Assembly (NCBI RefSeq): GCF_900177665.1
Contig: NZ_FXAW01000001.1
Coordinates: forward strand, 310,001-374,000
Direction of reading: 5' to 3'
Length of the DNA: 64,000 bases
Source: Marivirga sericea
GTDB taxonomy: Bacteria > Bacteroidota > Bacteroidia > Cytophagales > Cyclobacteriaceae
Shown here one piece after another: positions 9,799-18,138 of the stretch. How positions within the stretch are numbered: position 1 is the first letter of the stretch; each line of letters starts with the position of its first letter. Position numbers and translations under genes: made by a program. Below the pieces are notes generated by a model. That model made no database searches. It was not told where the DNA came from and saw only the letters and a program-made list of their open reading frames with translations.

Positions 9799-10595
9799 GA
9801 TACTTATATTTTTTCAGCTTTTTTATACTTTTTGCGCACTGTAGCGAAAAACAAGAGCAATTGATCTGGTCGGACGAATTTGATGGAGAAGGACTACCTG
9901 ATACTAAAGATTGGAACATCACCCACGGAAATGGATGTCCAGAATTTTGTGGATTTGGTAATAATGAGAAACAGTTTTACACTAAGAGTCTTGAAAATAT
10001 CCGTCAAGAAGATGGTAAATTAATGATTAAAGCATTAAAAGATGACAGCAAAGGGTATACTTCTGCCAAAGTAACAACAAAAAATAAGCACGATTGGAAA
10101 TATGGCTATATTGAAGTCAGGGCTAAACTACCAATTGGAAAAGGAGCTTGGCCCGCTATCTGGATGTTGCCTTCATTATCAGGCGATATGGAATGGCCTA
10201 GAGATGGCGAAATTGATATAATGGAGCATGTTGGCTATAATCCAGGGACTGTATATGGGACTATTCATACCGAAAGATACAATCATGTAAAGGGAACTGA
10301 AAAATCTGATTCTATTAAAATAGAAGATGCGCATAAGGAGTTTCATACCTATGCCATCCACTGGACGGATGAGAAAATAGAGTGGTTGGTAGATGATATT
10401 CCTTACCACACCGTACTCAAAAATGGAGATGGAAAAGCTGGATGGCCATTTGACGAAGAATTTCATTTGATTTTGAATTTAGCAGTAGGAGGAAATTGGG
10501 GAGGTAAATATGGAGTTGATGAGGAAAGTTTTCCGCAAGAATTTGTAATAGACTATGTTCGTATTTATTCTCAAAAGCCAGATTTTTCTCAATAA
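9795..10595 (+). CDS. GH16 laminarinase-like endo-beta-1,3-glucanase lipoprotein
   Basis: A compact 266-residue enzyme: lipoprotein signal (lipobox LFAHC, Cys about 16) followed directly by a GH16 domain. Catalytic signature GEIDIMEHVG with E139 (nucleophile), D141 and E144 (acid/base); the following GTVYGTIHTE and the aromatic stretch WPAIWMLP match classical bacterial laminarinases better than the first GH16 copy does. Start overlaps the GH3 stop (ATGA). It lacks the extra Calx-beta module of its upstream paralogue, so the two may differ in location or preferred chain length. Function from family signature is firm at the level of beta-glucanase. Confidence 0.93.
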   Translation: MRYLYFFSFFILFAHCSEKQEQLIWSDEFDGEGLPDTKDWNITHGNGCPEFCGFGNNEKQFYTKSLENIRQEDGKLMIKALKDDSKGYTSAKVTTKNKHDWKYGYIEVRAKLPIGKGAWPAIWMLPSLSGDMEWPRDGEIDIMEHVGYNPGTVYGTIHTERYNHVKGTEKSDSIKIEDAHKEFHTYAIHWTDEKIEWLVDDIPYHTVLKNGDGKAGWPFDEEFHLILNLAVGGNWGGKYGVDEESFPQEFVIDYVRIYSQKPDFSQ

Positions 10596-10646
10596 CATTA
10601 ACCTGCTAAATTGAAATTTAGCACCATCTATAAAATTTACGGCTTA

Positions 10647-10672
10647 TTGATGTCTTTACATCAATTTTTTTT
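10647..10672 (+). terminator. Rho-independent terminator after the second GH16 gene
   Basis: A 7-base stem (10647-10653 with 10658-10664), 4-base loop and a run of eight T. It sits 38 bases before the MFS sugar importer gene. A second, weaker hairpin without T-run is at 10604-10623. Either the importer has its own promoter in the short space left, or it depends on read-through. Confidence 0.75.
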
Positions 10673-10709
10673 GGTAATATAGCTGTTCACTTAAAATTAC
10701 AATTGGAAA

Positions 10710-12122
10710 ATGTCAAAGAAAGGACTTTTAATATTGATAGCTGCAGTAGCTGCCTTGGGTGGGCTATTATTTGGTTATGATACAGGTGTAATCAATGGGG
10801 CTCAATTCTATTTTAGTAAATATTTTGAATTGAATGCTGCTATGAAAGGATGGGTAGTTGGTAGCGCTCTACTGGGTTGTTTAGTTGGAGCATTGTCTGC
10901 TGGTTATATTACCACTAGAATCGGTCGAAAAGCCGCGCTGATTATTTCTGCTTCTTTATTTACGATTTCTGCTTTTGGATCTGGGCTACCAGAGTTTATG
11001 CAGCAATCCGTTACGCTTCTAGTTGTATTCAGAATAGTGGGTGGTTTAGGTATTGGTTTAGCTTCAATGGCTGCACCAACATATATTGCTGAAATATCGC
11101 CTAAAGATAAAAGAGGGATTTTAGTTTCTTTTTACCAGTTAGCAGTAGTAACTGGTTTTTTTGTGGTGTTTTTAGCCACATATTATATCGGTGAAGGAAA
11201 TTCACCTGAACAAAACATTGAATCAGGATGGAGATGGATGTTTTGGTCGGAGCTGATTCCTTGTTCTCTTTTTCTAGTTCTTACATTTTTTATTCCAAGA
11301 AGTCCGAGATGGCTAGTTCTATCGGGCAGAGAAGAGGAAGCTCTTAAAGTATTAAACACTCTACATGAAAAAGAGGAGGCTCAAAGAGAAATAGATGAAA
11401 TTAAGTTATCGCTAAAAAAAGAACGTAAGACACAATTGAAAGGGGCTTCAGCTCTTCAAAAATCAGTCTTGCCGATAATTATAATAGGTTCAGTGCTTTC
11501 ATTGCTGCAGCAGTTTACAGGAATAAACGCTGTTTTGTACTATGGCGGTGATATATTTGAAAAAGCCTTAGGTTTTACGCAAGAAGACGTTTTAGCGCAG
11601 CAGATTTTATTGGGAGCGGTAAACTTTATCTTCACCTTCTTAGCGATGTTTACCGTGGATAAACTAGGGCGAAAGCCGCTCATTTACATAGGAGCTGTTG
11701 GTATGATTTTAGGTTTTGTTTTTCTTGGTGGATCCTTATATTTTGATGCAGTAGGCCTAATATCTCTAATTGGTATTTTACTTTTTATTGGCGCATTTGC
11801 TATGAGTATGGGGCCGGTAACTTGGGTGTTATTATCAGAAATGTTTCCAAATAAAATAAGAAGTGTAGCGATGTCGATTGCTGTTGCTATACAGTGGGCT
11901 GGTAACTTTTTAGTTTCTCAATCTTTCCCTATAATAGTCGAAAGTGATGCTAACGCTAGAGGCACTGGATTTTGGAATGGTTCTTTGCCTTATGTTATTT
12001 TTATAGCATTCATAATTTTCTTGATTTTCTTTACCAAGAAATACATCATTGAAACAAAAGGGAAAAGTTTGGAACAATTGGAAGGAATTTGGGCCGAAAA
12101 ATATGGAGAAATCGAATCTTAG
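10710..12122 (+). CDS. MFS sugar porter (XylE/GLUT-like), inner membrane
   Basis: A 470-residue, 12-helix transporter of the sugar porter family, expected to import the monosaccharide (probably glucose) produced by the locus by proton or sodium symport. Landmarks: GGLLFGYDTGVINGAQ in helix 1, TTRIGRKAAL in the first cytoplasmic loop, SPRWLVLSGR after helix 6, QQFTGINAVLYYGGDIF in helix 7, VDKLGRKPL, and the C-terminal ETKGKSLEQLE. No signal peptide, as expected. It is the last gene of the PUL and is followed by a strong terminator. Sugar-porter genes are frequent members of laminarin loci in marine Bacteroidota. Confidence 0.92.
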   Translation: MSKKGLLILIAAVAALGGLLFGYDTGVINGAQFYFSKYFELNAAMKGWVVGSALLGCLVGALSAGYITTRIGRKAALIISASLFTISAFGSGLPEFMQQSVTLLVVFRIVGGLGIGLASMAAPTYIAEISPKDKRGILVSFYQLAVVTGFFVVFLATYYIGEGNSPEQNIESGWRWMFWSELIPCSLFLVLTFFIPRSPRWLVLSGREEEALKVLNTLHEKEEAQREIDEIKLSLKKERKTQLKGASALQKSVLPIIIIGSVLSLLQQFTGINAVLYYGGDIFEKALGFTQEDVLAQQILLGAVNFIFTFLAMFTVDKLGRKPLIYIGAVGMILGFVFLGGSLYFDAVGLISLIGILLFIGAFAMSMGPVTWVLLSEMFPNKIRSVAMSIAVAIQWAGNFLVSQSFPIIVESDANARGTGFWNGSLPYVIFIAFIIFLIFFTKKYIIETKGKSLEQLEGIWAEKYGEIES

Positions 12123-12151
12123 AATTTTATTTTGTTAAGTATTTTTATTGG

Positions 12152-12201
12152 GCTTGCCAATCACTGTTTTAATTAAACATATGATTGGCAAGCTTTTTTT
12201 T
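12152..12201 (+). terminator. Strong intrinsic terminator closing the beta-glucan locus
   Basis: A perfect 12-base stem (12152-12163 with 12182-12193) is followed by eight T. It marks the end of the polysaccharide utilization locus, 30 bases after the MFS stop codon. Confidence 0.9.
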
Positions 12202-12422
12202 AAATAAAAATATTATATTTTTTTAATATAGCTATGGATTCTTTCTCTTGAATTTAAGAGCTCTTATTAGATTGATCTATTGATTTTGGTAGATTAAGGG
12301 TGGATTTTCGTTCTCTCCTTAAATTGTATTATTCAAAGTAATTTAATTTAGTTGTTTTCTTGCACCAACCTTCTGGAAGGTTACTGTGTCACTAAATACA
12401 AGACAATAGGAAACCCAGAAGT

Positions 12423-12620
12423 ATGAAAAGATTTTTTTCGACATTTTTATTATTGGCAGCGGTAGCGTCAACTTTAGTAGTTAGTAATAGCTTTTACAAA
12501 CAGGACAACTCACAATTTTCTGCTCAAAACAGTAATAGCATTAAAAAATCAATTGATTTAACCGAAGCAGATGTTTATCAATCCAAAAGAAATACCGTTT
12601 ATGTTAGTTTTCCTAATTAA
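12423..12620 (+). CDS. Small secreted protein, unknown function
   Basis: A 65-residue protein of no family I recognise. It opens with a clear signal peptide (MKRFFSTFLLLAAVASTLVVSNS), leaving about 40 polar residues rich in Ser, Asn, Gln and Lys, with VYVSFPN at the C-terminus. The gene stands alone: about 220 bases of AT-rich DNA after the PUL terminator precede it, including a small dyad at 12367-12382 close upstream of the start, and 55 bases separate it from the next gene. The signal peptide and isolated position support a real gene; a role cannot be given. Confidence 0.6.
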   Translation: MKRFFSTFLLLAAVASTLVVSNSFYKQDNSQFSAQNSNSIKKSIDLTEADVYQSKRNTVYVSFPN

Positions 12621-12644
12621 CAGTTAGAAACAGAATTTCTTAAG

Positions 12645-12652
12645 TATATTTG
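12645..12652 (+). promoter_or_regulatory. Candidate Bacteroidota -7 element
   Basis: TATATTTG matches the TAnnTTTG consensus of Bacteroidota promoters and lies 24 bases before the acyltransferase start codon. No clear TTG -33 box is seen at the expected distance, so this is tentative. Confidence 0.35.
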
Positions 12653-12675
12653 AGTATTACAATAGCAATTACAAT

Positions 12676-13233
12676 ATGGGTTACTATTTTGCTCGTTTTA
12701 TACTTTGGATTGGCGGTTGGAAAGTATCCGCAAAAATACCAGAAAACACAAAGAAAGCAGTGATGATCGCTGCTCCTCACACCTCAAATTGGGATCTAGT
12801 ATGGGCAAGGGCTGCCTTTTACATTCTCAAAATACCTGTTCGCTTTACCGTCAAGAAAGAATTGCTAAAAGGTCCTTTAAAATGGCTTTTGAATGGTTTA
12901 GGTGCGATCGGCATTGACCGAAGCCACAAAAATGGAAAGAGGCAATCGATGACGGAGGCTATGGTGCAACTTTTTAATGAACGAGAAGAGTTAGTAGTCT
13001 TAGTAACTCCTGAAGGAACTCGCAGCTATCAACCAGAATGGAAGACAGGTTTTTACAGAGTAGCTGAAGGCGCTAATGTCCCTATATTCTGTGGTTATTT
13101 AGATTATAAAAATAAAATTGCTGGAGTTGGACCAAGTTTCATGGCAGAGGGAGACATGTCAGAAACCATTGAAAAAATTAAAGACTTTTATCGACCTATT
13201 CAAGGTAAATATCCGGAAAAGGGTGTTATTTGA
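12676..13233 (+). CDS. PlsC-like 1-acyl-glycerol-3-phosphate acyltransferase family protein
   Basis: A 185-residue acyltransferase of the PlsC/LPLAT fold, which transfers acyl groups to lysophospholipid-type acceptors at the inner membrane. The HX4D catalytic motif is APHTSNWD (H35, D40); the second block GIDRSHKNG and third block TPEGTRS, both involved in acceptor phosphate binding, are present. It is shorter than E. coli PlsC (245 residues) and belongs to the short group found widely in Bacteroidota. Its 3' end overlaps the convergent msrB gene by 8 bases. The exact acyl acceptor is unknown; this may be a side enzyme rather than the main PlsC. Confidence 0.85.
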   Translation: MGYYFARFILWIGGWKVSAKIPENTKKAVMIAAPHTSNWDLVWARAAFYILKIPVRFTVKKELLKGPLKWLLNGLGAIGIDRSHKNGKRQSMTEAMVQLFNEREELVVLVTPEGTRSYQPEWKTGFYRVAEGANVPIFCGYLDYKNKIAGVGPSFMAEGDMSETIEKIKDFYRPIQGKYPEKGVI

Positions 13234-13747
13234 TTTCCTTTTCCTTAAAATCTAAAGCAGCAGAGTTTAAACAATACCTCAAGCCTGTCGGTTTTGGTCC
13301 ATCTTCAAAGACATGTCCTAAATGCCCACCGCAAGTACCACAAACAACTTCGGTTCTAACCATTCCTAAGGAGCGGTCTTTTACTTCTAAAACATTCTTA
13401 TCGTTCAGTGGCTTATAAAAGCTAGGCCAGCCTGTACCACTTTCGTATTTGGTTTCAGAACTGAATAGTTTTGTTTTACATCCATTACAAACAAATGTCC
13501 CTTCTTTCTTGAAATCGTTGTATTTCCCTGTGAAAGCTCTCTCAGTGCCTGCTTCTCTAAGCACTCTATATTCTAATGGATCCAGTATTTCTTTCCACTC
13601 CGATTCCGATTTCTGAACTTCAAAGGAATGCTCTTTTAAATTTTTTTTATTTTCAGAACTGTTGTTTTGCTGCGCACAGGATTGAAAACTAAACGTCAAG
13701 ATCAACCCTAATATCCCAATATATTCCCCTAATCTAATACTTTTCAT
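13226..13747 (-). CDS. msrB: Peptide methionine (R)-S-oxide reductase MsrB, lipoprotein form
   Basis: Reduces methionine-R-sulfoxide in proteins. The 173-residue product has a lipoprotein signal with lipobox FQSC (Cys about 25), so it should act in the periplasm. The SelR domain contains the four zinc cysteines as CNGCK and CGTCGG, the block [14 protein letters not shown], and the catalytic Cys in [11 protein letters not shown]. All key residues are present. It converges on and slightly overlaps the acyltransferase gene. Confidence 0.95.
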   Translation of the reverse strand: MKSIRLGEYIGILGLILTFSFQSCAQQNNSSENKKNLKEHSFEVQKSESEWKEILDPLEYRVLREAGTERAFTGKYNDFKKEGTFVCNGCKTKLFSSETKYESGTGWPSFYKPLNDKNVLEVKDRSLGMVRTEVVCGTCGGHLGHVFEDGPKPTGLRYCLNSAALDFKEKEIK

Positions 13748-13815
13748 TTTTGCAATTTTATATACTGTTAGCTTTTTATACTCTTTTAAATTTATAAAGT
13801 TTTGTACAATTTAAA

Positions 13816-14427
13816 TTACGGCTTTGCATATGCAAACTTTTTCAATTTGATTGGTTTAAAGTATTCATATAAACCTGAAATGGCTACAGTTCCTGCCCCA
13901 GACAGATCGACTGATCCATCTTCAGCAATCAATTTCTGATCTAAGTAAGCATGATGTATTTTTCCGACTACTAAGATGGTGCTGTTGACTGTGATTGGCA
14001 GTTCTTCTTCAAATCTCAAACCTAATTTAATCGTTGATTCTTTAACATATGGTGCGTGGAAATCATCTAGTATTTGCTTTTGAAATCCACAAGCATCAAA
14101 TTCGGATATGTTCCGATCATATTTTGCTGACGTTTGATGCGCTTTTGCAATGAAATCTTCATGCACATGATTTAAGGTATAAAAGCCAGTGCTCTTAATA
14201 TTTTCATAGGTGTGTCTATCAACAGTTGTGGGCCTCAAAATAAATCCTAAATATGGAGGATTTGCTCCAATATGAACTACAGAATTGAATATAGCTAAAT
14301 TTGAGTTTCCACTTTCATCTGTTGTCCCAATTAAATTTCCGCTTTTGAAGCCTGAAATTGTATTGAATAAGTTGCCTCTATATCTGTTTTCCATCTGGGC
14401 AATGTCTTCTTCATTAAGATGTATCAT
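13816..14427 (-). CDS. Flavin reductase-like domain protein (FMN-binding split barrel)
   Basis: A 203-residue soluble protein of the flavin reductase family, whose members bind FMN or FAD and often reduce it with NAD(P)H for a partner oxygenase. The stretch NLIGTTDESGNSNLAIFNS followed by HIGANPPYLGFILRP, then STGFYTLNHVHEDF, is the typical FMN-binding core. No partner monooxygenase is nearby. It is transcribed away from the ABC importer across a 150-base gap. Physiological substrate unknown. Confidence 0.8.
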   Translation of the reverse strand: MIHLNEEDIAQMENRYRGNLFNTISGFKSGNLIGTTDESGNSNLAIFNSVVHIGANPPYLGFILRPTTVDRHTYENIKSTGFYTLNHVHEDFIAKAHQTSAKYDRNISEFDACGFQKQILDDFHAPYVKESTIKLGLRFEEELPITVNSTILVVGKIHHAYLDQKLIAEDGSVDLSGAGTVAISGLYEYFKPIKLKKFAYAKP

Positions 14428-14503
14428 TCTTTTTAGTTACTGATTCTATTTGCAATCAAATTCATTCCTTTTTAAACATAAAGAATTTAATACTATTCGT
14501 TTG

Positions 14504-14511
14504 TAGATTTG
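14504..14511 (+). promoter_or_regulatory. Candidate Bacteroidota -7 element for the ABC importer operon
   Basis: TAGATTTG fits TAnnTTTG and lies 68 bases before the ATG chosen for the ATPase gene, leaving a leader of about 60 bases. A convincing TTG -33 box is lacking, so confidence is low. Confidence 0.35.
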
Positions 14512-14578
14512 TTTAACTAAAGTAAAAATAAAGCTCCTTTCTTTTCCAAATATCTTTTTCGGCTGTAAATTGTGGCTG

Positions 14579-15475
14579 ATGATCAACTTTCAAAATATTG
14601 AAAAGTCCTTTGGTGAGCAATTGGTATTGAAAAGTATCAACCTAGAAATTAAAAAAGGAGAGTTGATGGTGCTTTTAGGGGCTAGCGGGAGTGGTAAAAC
14701 TACAATGCTTAGAATGATCAATGGGTTAGAAAACCCTGATTTTGGCTCAATTCAAATTGCTAATAAACGTCTTGAGAATCGTCCCTTATTAGAATTAAGA
14801 AAAGAAATAGGATATGTGATTCAAAAGGTGGGACTTTTTCCACATTATTCAGTTTACGATAACGTAGCAACTATTTTAAGGTTGAAGAATGAAAAAGAGC
14901 AAGTTGTTAAAGAAAAAGTTGAAAAGTGGTTAGATAAAATTGGGCTGAGAGTGTCAGTATATGGTAGGAAATTTCCAGCAGAGCTGAGCGGAGGAGAAGC
15001 ACAAAGAATTGGTTTGGCTAGAGCTTTAGTGGCAAAACCTAAAATAATTCTTTTAGATGAGCCATTTAGTGCTTTAGACCCTATCTCAAGGTTGAAAATT
15101 AGAAATGAGTTTCGTGAAATTCAGAAAGAAGAAAAGCTAACTGCTGTAATGGTGACACATGATGTATTGGAAGCAGTGAGCATGGCTGATAGAATATGTT
15201 TACTGGCTCATGGCGAAATTCAACAAGTGGGCACTCCGCAGGAAATTATTTATAAACCGAAAAATCAATCGGTCAAGGAATTTGTGAAGGGGGATCAATT
15301 TCAAGCTGCTTTAGCCTCAGTAAGTTTACGAGAGATTATACCATTTCTTAAGGCAGATGCCCTAGAAAATCAAGACCTTGATAGTTCAGTTCTTGATTAT
15401 TTACAAGAGGCTGATAGCACCTATCATGCTATTGTGCTGAATGCGTTCTACAAATGGAAGGAGGAACTACTATGA
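14579..15475 (+). CDS. Quaternary-amine ABC importer ATPase (ProV/OpuCA-like)
   Basis: ATPase of a glycine betaine/choline/carnitine-type importer. I start at the ATG at 14579 (MINFQNIEKSFG); an in-frame TTG 9 bases earlier is less likely. 298 residues. Walker A GASGSGKTT at 34-42, Q-loop IQKVGLFPHYSV, signature LSGGEAQR, Walker B with ILLDEPFSALDP, and switch His in VMVTHDVLEA. The C-terminal extension of about 60 residues has no clear CBS pair, unlike ProV or OpuCA, so osmosensing through CBS domains is not supported. The stop overlaps the next start in ATGA. Confidence 0.9.
   Translation: MINFQNIEKSFGEQLVLKSINLEIKKGELMVLLGASGSGKTTMLRMINGLENPDFGSIQIANKRLENRPLLELRKEIGYVIQKVGLFPHYSVYDNVATILRLKNEKEQVVKEKVEKWLDKIGLRVSVYGRKFPAELSGGEAQRIGLARALVAKPKIILLDEPFSALDPISRLKIRNEFREIQKEEKLTAVMVTHDVLEAVSMADRICLLAHGEIQQVGTPQEIIYKPKNQSVKEFVKGDQFQAALASVSLREIIPFLKADALENQDLDSSVLDYLQEADSTYHAIVLNAFYKWKEELL
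15458..15464 (+). promoter_or_regulatory. Strong Shine-Dalgarno site deciding the permease start
   Basis: AAGGAGG lies 7 bases before the ATG at 15472. Such a site is unusual among the genes of this window. It is inside the end of the ATPase gene and argues for the start at 15472 rather than the in-frame ATG at 15454; it would support re-initiation after the overlapping stop. Confidence 0.7.
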
Positions 15476-17049
15476 ATTCCTTCTATGAATTTCTCTTAAA
15501 AAATAAAATGGAAGTCTTTAAGCAACTGATAGAGCATATCGAGTTGACTTTAGTTTCTTTATGTATAGCAATTTTATTAGGTGTGGCTATTGGGATTTTA
15601 ATAGCTGTTAACAAAAGATCAACCAAGACGGTTCTTACTTTAGTTAATACGATTCAAACTATCCCGAGTTTAGCTTTATTAGGCTTTCTACTGCCTTTCC
15701 TAGGGATCGGAGTAGTTCCTGCAATCATGGCACTTTTTCTGTACGCCTTACTTCCTATCGTACGAAATACCTATACTGGAATTTCCGAAGTTGATGCTTC
15801 TGTTAAGGAATCTGCCATTGCGATGGGCATGACACGATCACAAATTTTGTTTAAAGTGGAATTGCCGCTCGCTTTACCTTATGTAATGGCAGGTATTAGA
15901 ACTGCATCGGTAATCAATGTTGGGGTCGCTACTTTGAGTGCTTTTATTGCAGCAGGCGGTCTTGGTAAATTTATTCTTCAAGGGATTCAGCTGAACAATA
16001 CCAATATGATCTTGGCTGGCGCAATACCAGCCTCTTTGCTGGCTTTGTTTTTTGATGCAATTTTAGGTAAAATTCAAAGCAGTAGCACCAAGGTGATTCG
16101 TTGGTTTTCCATTATTCTCTTAGGAGGAACTTTCATATATCTCCTGATATCAGGGGTGCAAAATTTCAATAAATCTACTATAGAAAAGGATTTAATTGGG
16201 GGCTTTCCCTCAGAATTTGTTTACAGAGAAGATGGCTTAAAAGGATTATTTAAAGCATATGATTTCGAAATAAAGTATGTAGAAATGGAAATTGGCTTAA
16301 TGTATCAAGCTTTAGCTAATGGCGAGGTGGATGTTGTTAGTGGTTTTTCAACAGATGGGAGAATCAAAGCTTATAATTTGAGAACGCTTGAAGATAACCG
16401 GAATTATTTCCCTCCCTACGAAGCTGCTCCAGTTGCGAGGCAATTGATCATTAAAAAATATCCTGAAATTAAAGAATCCTTAGCTCGACTTGAAGATCGA
16501 ATCACGAATGATGAAATGACGGAAATGAATTTTAAAGTTGATGAAAGAAAGATGCAGCCTGAGGAAGTCGCTTTAGACTTTCTACTAGCAAAAGGTATTC
16601 TTTCAACTGAGCGGGAAGCGCCAGTCAAAAGAAGCGGAATCATTAAAATTGGAAGTAAAGCTTTTACTGAGAATTATATTTTAGCGCACTTATTTAAATT
16701 TGTAATAGAAGCGCATACCAATCTAAAGGTAGAACTTAAACTTGGCTTTGGTGGTACTAAATTACTGATGGATGCTATGAAAAATGATGAAATAGATCTA
16801 TATCCAGAGTACACAGGGACAGCATTATTGTTGCTTTTAGAAACTAACACTCAAGAGCGTGAATCCATAATGTCTAATCCTGAGAAAGTATATGGGTTCG
16901 TTAAAAGGGAATCGCTCAAGCAATTCGAGTTTGAATGGCTATCTACCCTGGGTTTTAATAATACATTTGCTATTTTAATGCGGTCTGAGCAAGCAGCAAA
17001 ACTTAATTTGCAAAATGTTGAAGATTTAGCAAAATATTCTCTTCAATAG
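15472..17049 (+). CDS. Quaternary-amine ABC importer permease fused to a circularly permuted substrate-binding domain
   Basis: A 525-residue membrane protein. Residues 1 to about 235 are an OpuCB/ProW-type permease: several helices, the EAA-like loop VKESAIAMGMTRSQILFKVELPLALP, and a last helix at about 209-231. The rest is a glycine betaine-type binding domain whose two halves are in reversed order: about 243-385 matches the second half of OpuCC-like proteins (FVYREDGLKGLF, GFSTDGRIKAYNLRTLED, FPPYEAAPVARQ), then about 390-525 matches their first half (IKIGSKAFTENYILAHL, YPEYTGTALL, NNTFAILMRSEQA). The halves total about 280 residues, one whole domain, so this looks permuted rather than broken. 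It would import glycine betaine, choline or a related compatible solute. Confidence 0.88.
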   Translation: MNSFYEFLLKNKMEVFKQLIEHIELTLVSLCIAILLGVAIGILIAVNKRSTKTVLTLVNTIQTIPSLALLGFLLPFLGIGVVPAIMALFLYALLPIVRNTYTGISEVDASVKESAIAMGMTRSQILFKVELPLALPYVMAGIRTASVINVGVATLSAFIAAGGLGKFILQGIQLNNTNMILAGAIPASLLALFFDAILGKIQSSSTKVIRWFSIILLGGTFIYLLISGVQNFNKSTIEKDLIGGFPSEFVYREDGLKGLFKAYDFEIKYVEMEIGLMYQALANGEVDVVSGFSTDGRIKAYNLRTLEDNRNYFPPYEAAPVARQLIIKKYPEIKESLARLEDRITNDEMTEMNFKVDERKMQPEEVALDFLLAKGILSTEREAPVKRSGIIKIGSKAFTENYILAHLFKFVIEAHTNLKVELKLGFGGTKLLMDAMKNDEIDLYPEYTGTALLLLLETNTQERESIMSNPEKVYGFVKRESLKQFEFEWLSTLGFNNTFAILMRSEQAAKLNLQNVEDLAKYSLQ

Positions 17050-17094
17050 AAAATTATGATTTCAGTGCGTTAGATTTTGCTCAGGCTAAATGGT

Positions 17095-17988
17095 TTAATT
17101 TAATTGCTGTTTTTGGTAATCTCTAGGAGAGCAGCCTATGTGTTTCTCAAATTGCAATGTAAAATAAGAAGGACTTGTATAACCCAATTGAAAACCAACA
17201 TCAGCAATGGGAGCTTCATTCCTACATAATAATAGCTTTGCTTTCTGTATTCTTTTTCCATGAATGAACTCAACCGGTGTAACACCAAGACTTTGCTTAA
17301 AGCGTCTGTAAAAAGTGGCTGGGCTCATGCAGGCTTTTGCAGCTAGTTGGCCTATCTCTATTTGAGATGTAAAATTAGCATCGATGTAGGCAATGACTTC
17401 TGATAAAGGATTATCTAACATTCGGTGCTTTGCATAACCATTAATAAGTGTTTTGTACATATTTGTTTGCAAGCAACATAATATCAGTTCCTCTATTTTA
17501 AGATCTATCCAGCGGTCCTTAAAACGTGCATCACTTTGTAAGAGATTTTGCATGCTCATAAGGTTGTTCATGACCATTTTAGCTCCATTTCCTTGATATA
17601 CTTCCAGAGGAGAAAATTGCTCGTCACTTTCTGTCAAACTTTCTATTTCTTCTGAATCGTGTAATTTATCAAAAACAGAGTAGACTTTATTTTTTGATAT
17701 TTCCATGCAAAAGCAATGTGCAGCATTTTGTGTTTTGTCAAGCGGTATTTCCACATGTGCTTCAATGGGAGCTGCTCCCATAATCACCATTTCGGGTGTC
17801 AAACTAAAGGGTTGGAGACCAGGTATACTTATATTTTTTAGTCCTCTCGCTACGTAGGCGAAAATAATATTATCAAAAGTATAATCTCGCTGGGCTTTAG
17901 TAACATCGTAGGTGATGAGTAACTGAGTATGATCAGAAGTATAAATGGCTTTTTGTGAAGTAGGGTGGCTTAAATCAATCTTATCCAT
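17095..17988 (-). CDS. AraC-family transcriptional regulator
   Basis: A 297-residue regulator with an AraC_N-type ligand/dimerization domain at about 20-175 and a C-terminal double helix-turn-helix at about 190-292 (IEIGQLAAKACMSPATFYRR, then IADVGFQLGYTSPSYFTLQF). It is transcribed divergently from the acyl-CoA ligase, aldehyde dehydrogenase and GMC dehydrogenase genes, which it most likely controls. A pair of 13-base direct repeats just upstream of its start is a good operator candidate. The inducer is unknown; an alcohol, aldehyde or acid of that pathway is the natural guess. Confidence 0.9.
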   Translation of the reverse strand: MDKIDLSHPTSQKAIYTSDHTQLLITYDVTKAQRDYTFDNIIFAYVARGLKNISIPGLQPFSLTPEMVIMGAAPIEAHVEIPLDKTQNAAHCFCMEISKNKVYSVFDKLHDSEEIESLTESDEQFSPLEVYQGNGAKMVMNNLMSMQNLLQSDARFKDRWIDLKIEELILCCLQTNMYKTLINGYAKHRMLDNPLSEVIAYIDANFTSQIEIGQLAAKACMSPATFYRRFKQSLGVTPVEFIHGKRIQKAKLLLCRNEAPIADVGFQLGYTSPSYFTLQFEKHIGCSPRDYQKQQLN

Positions 17989-18004
17989 AGCTTTTTAATT
18001 GTAG

Positions 18005-18038
18005 TGATAATATCATTATAGAATTTGATAATATCATT
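18005..18038. promoter_or_regulatory. Paired 21-base-phased repeats, candidate AraC operator
   Basis: TGATAATATCATT occurs at 18005-18017 and again at 18026-18038, exactly 21 bases apart, two turns of the helix. Each copy carries inverted arms TGAT and ATCA around a 3-base centre. The pair lies 17-50 bases upstream of the AraC start codon and about 100 bases upstream of the divergent acyl-CoA ligase gene, the arrangement expected for autoregulation plus activation. AraC proteins are known to bind direct repeats about 21 bases apart. Confidence 0.6.
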
Positions 18039-18138
18039 GGATTTAGTCTGCCTAACAAACGTTAACTTGACAAACAATATTCGTCATTTATTGTTTTGGC
18101 GACCTATTTATTCTTTAAAAAGTCTTAATATACAAATT

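Noticed and set aside
15472-17049. Reading the permease fusion as a truncated pseudogene because its binding domain ends with the usual first half
   Set aside because: The missing half is present earlier in the same frame, no stop or frameshift is seen, and the sum is one complete domain.
18025-18138. N-terminal extension of the acyl-CoA ligase from a TTG start
   Set aside because: It would translate the regulatory repeats and precedes the conserved family N-terminus that begins at the ATG at 18139.
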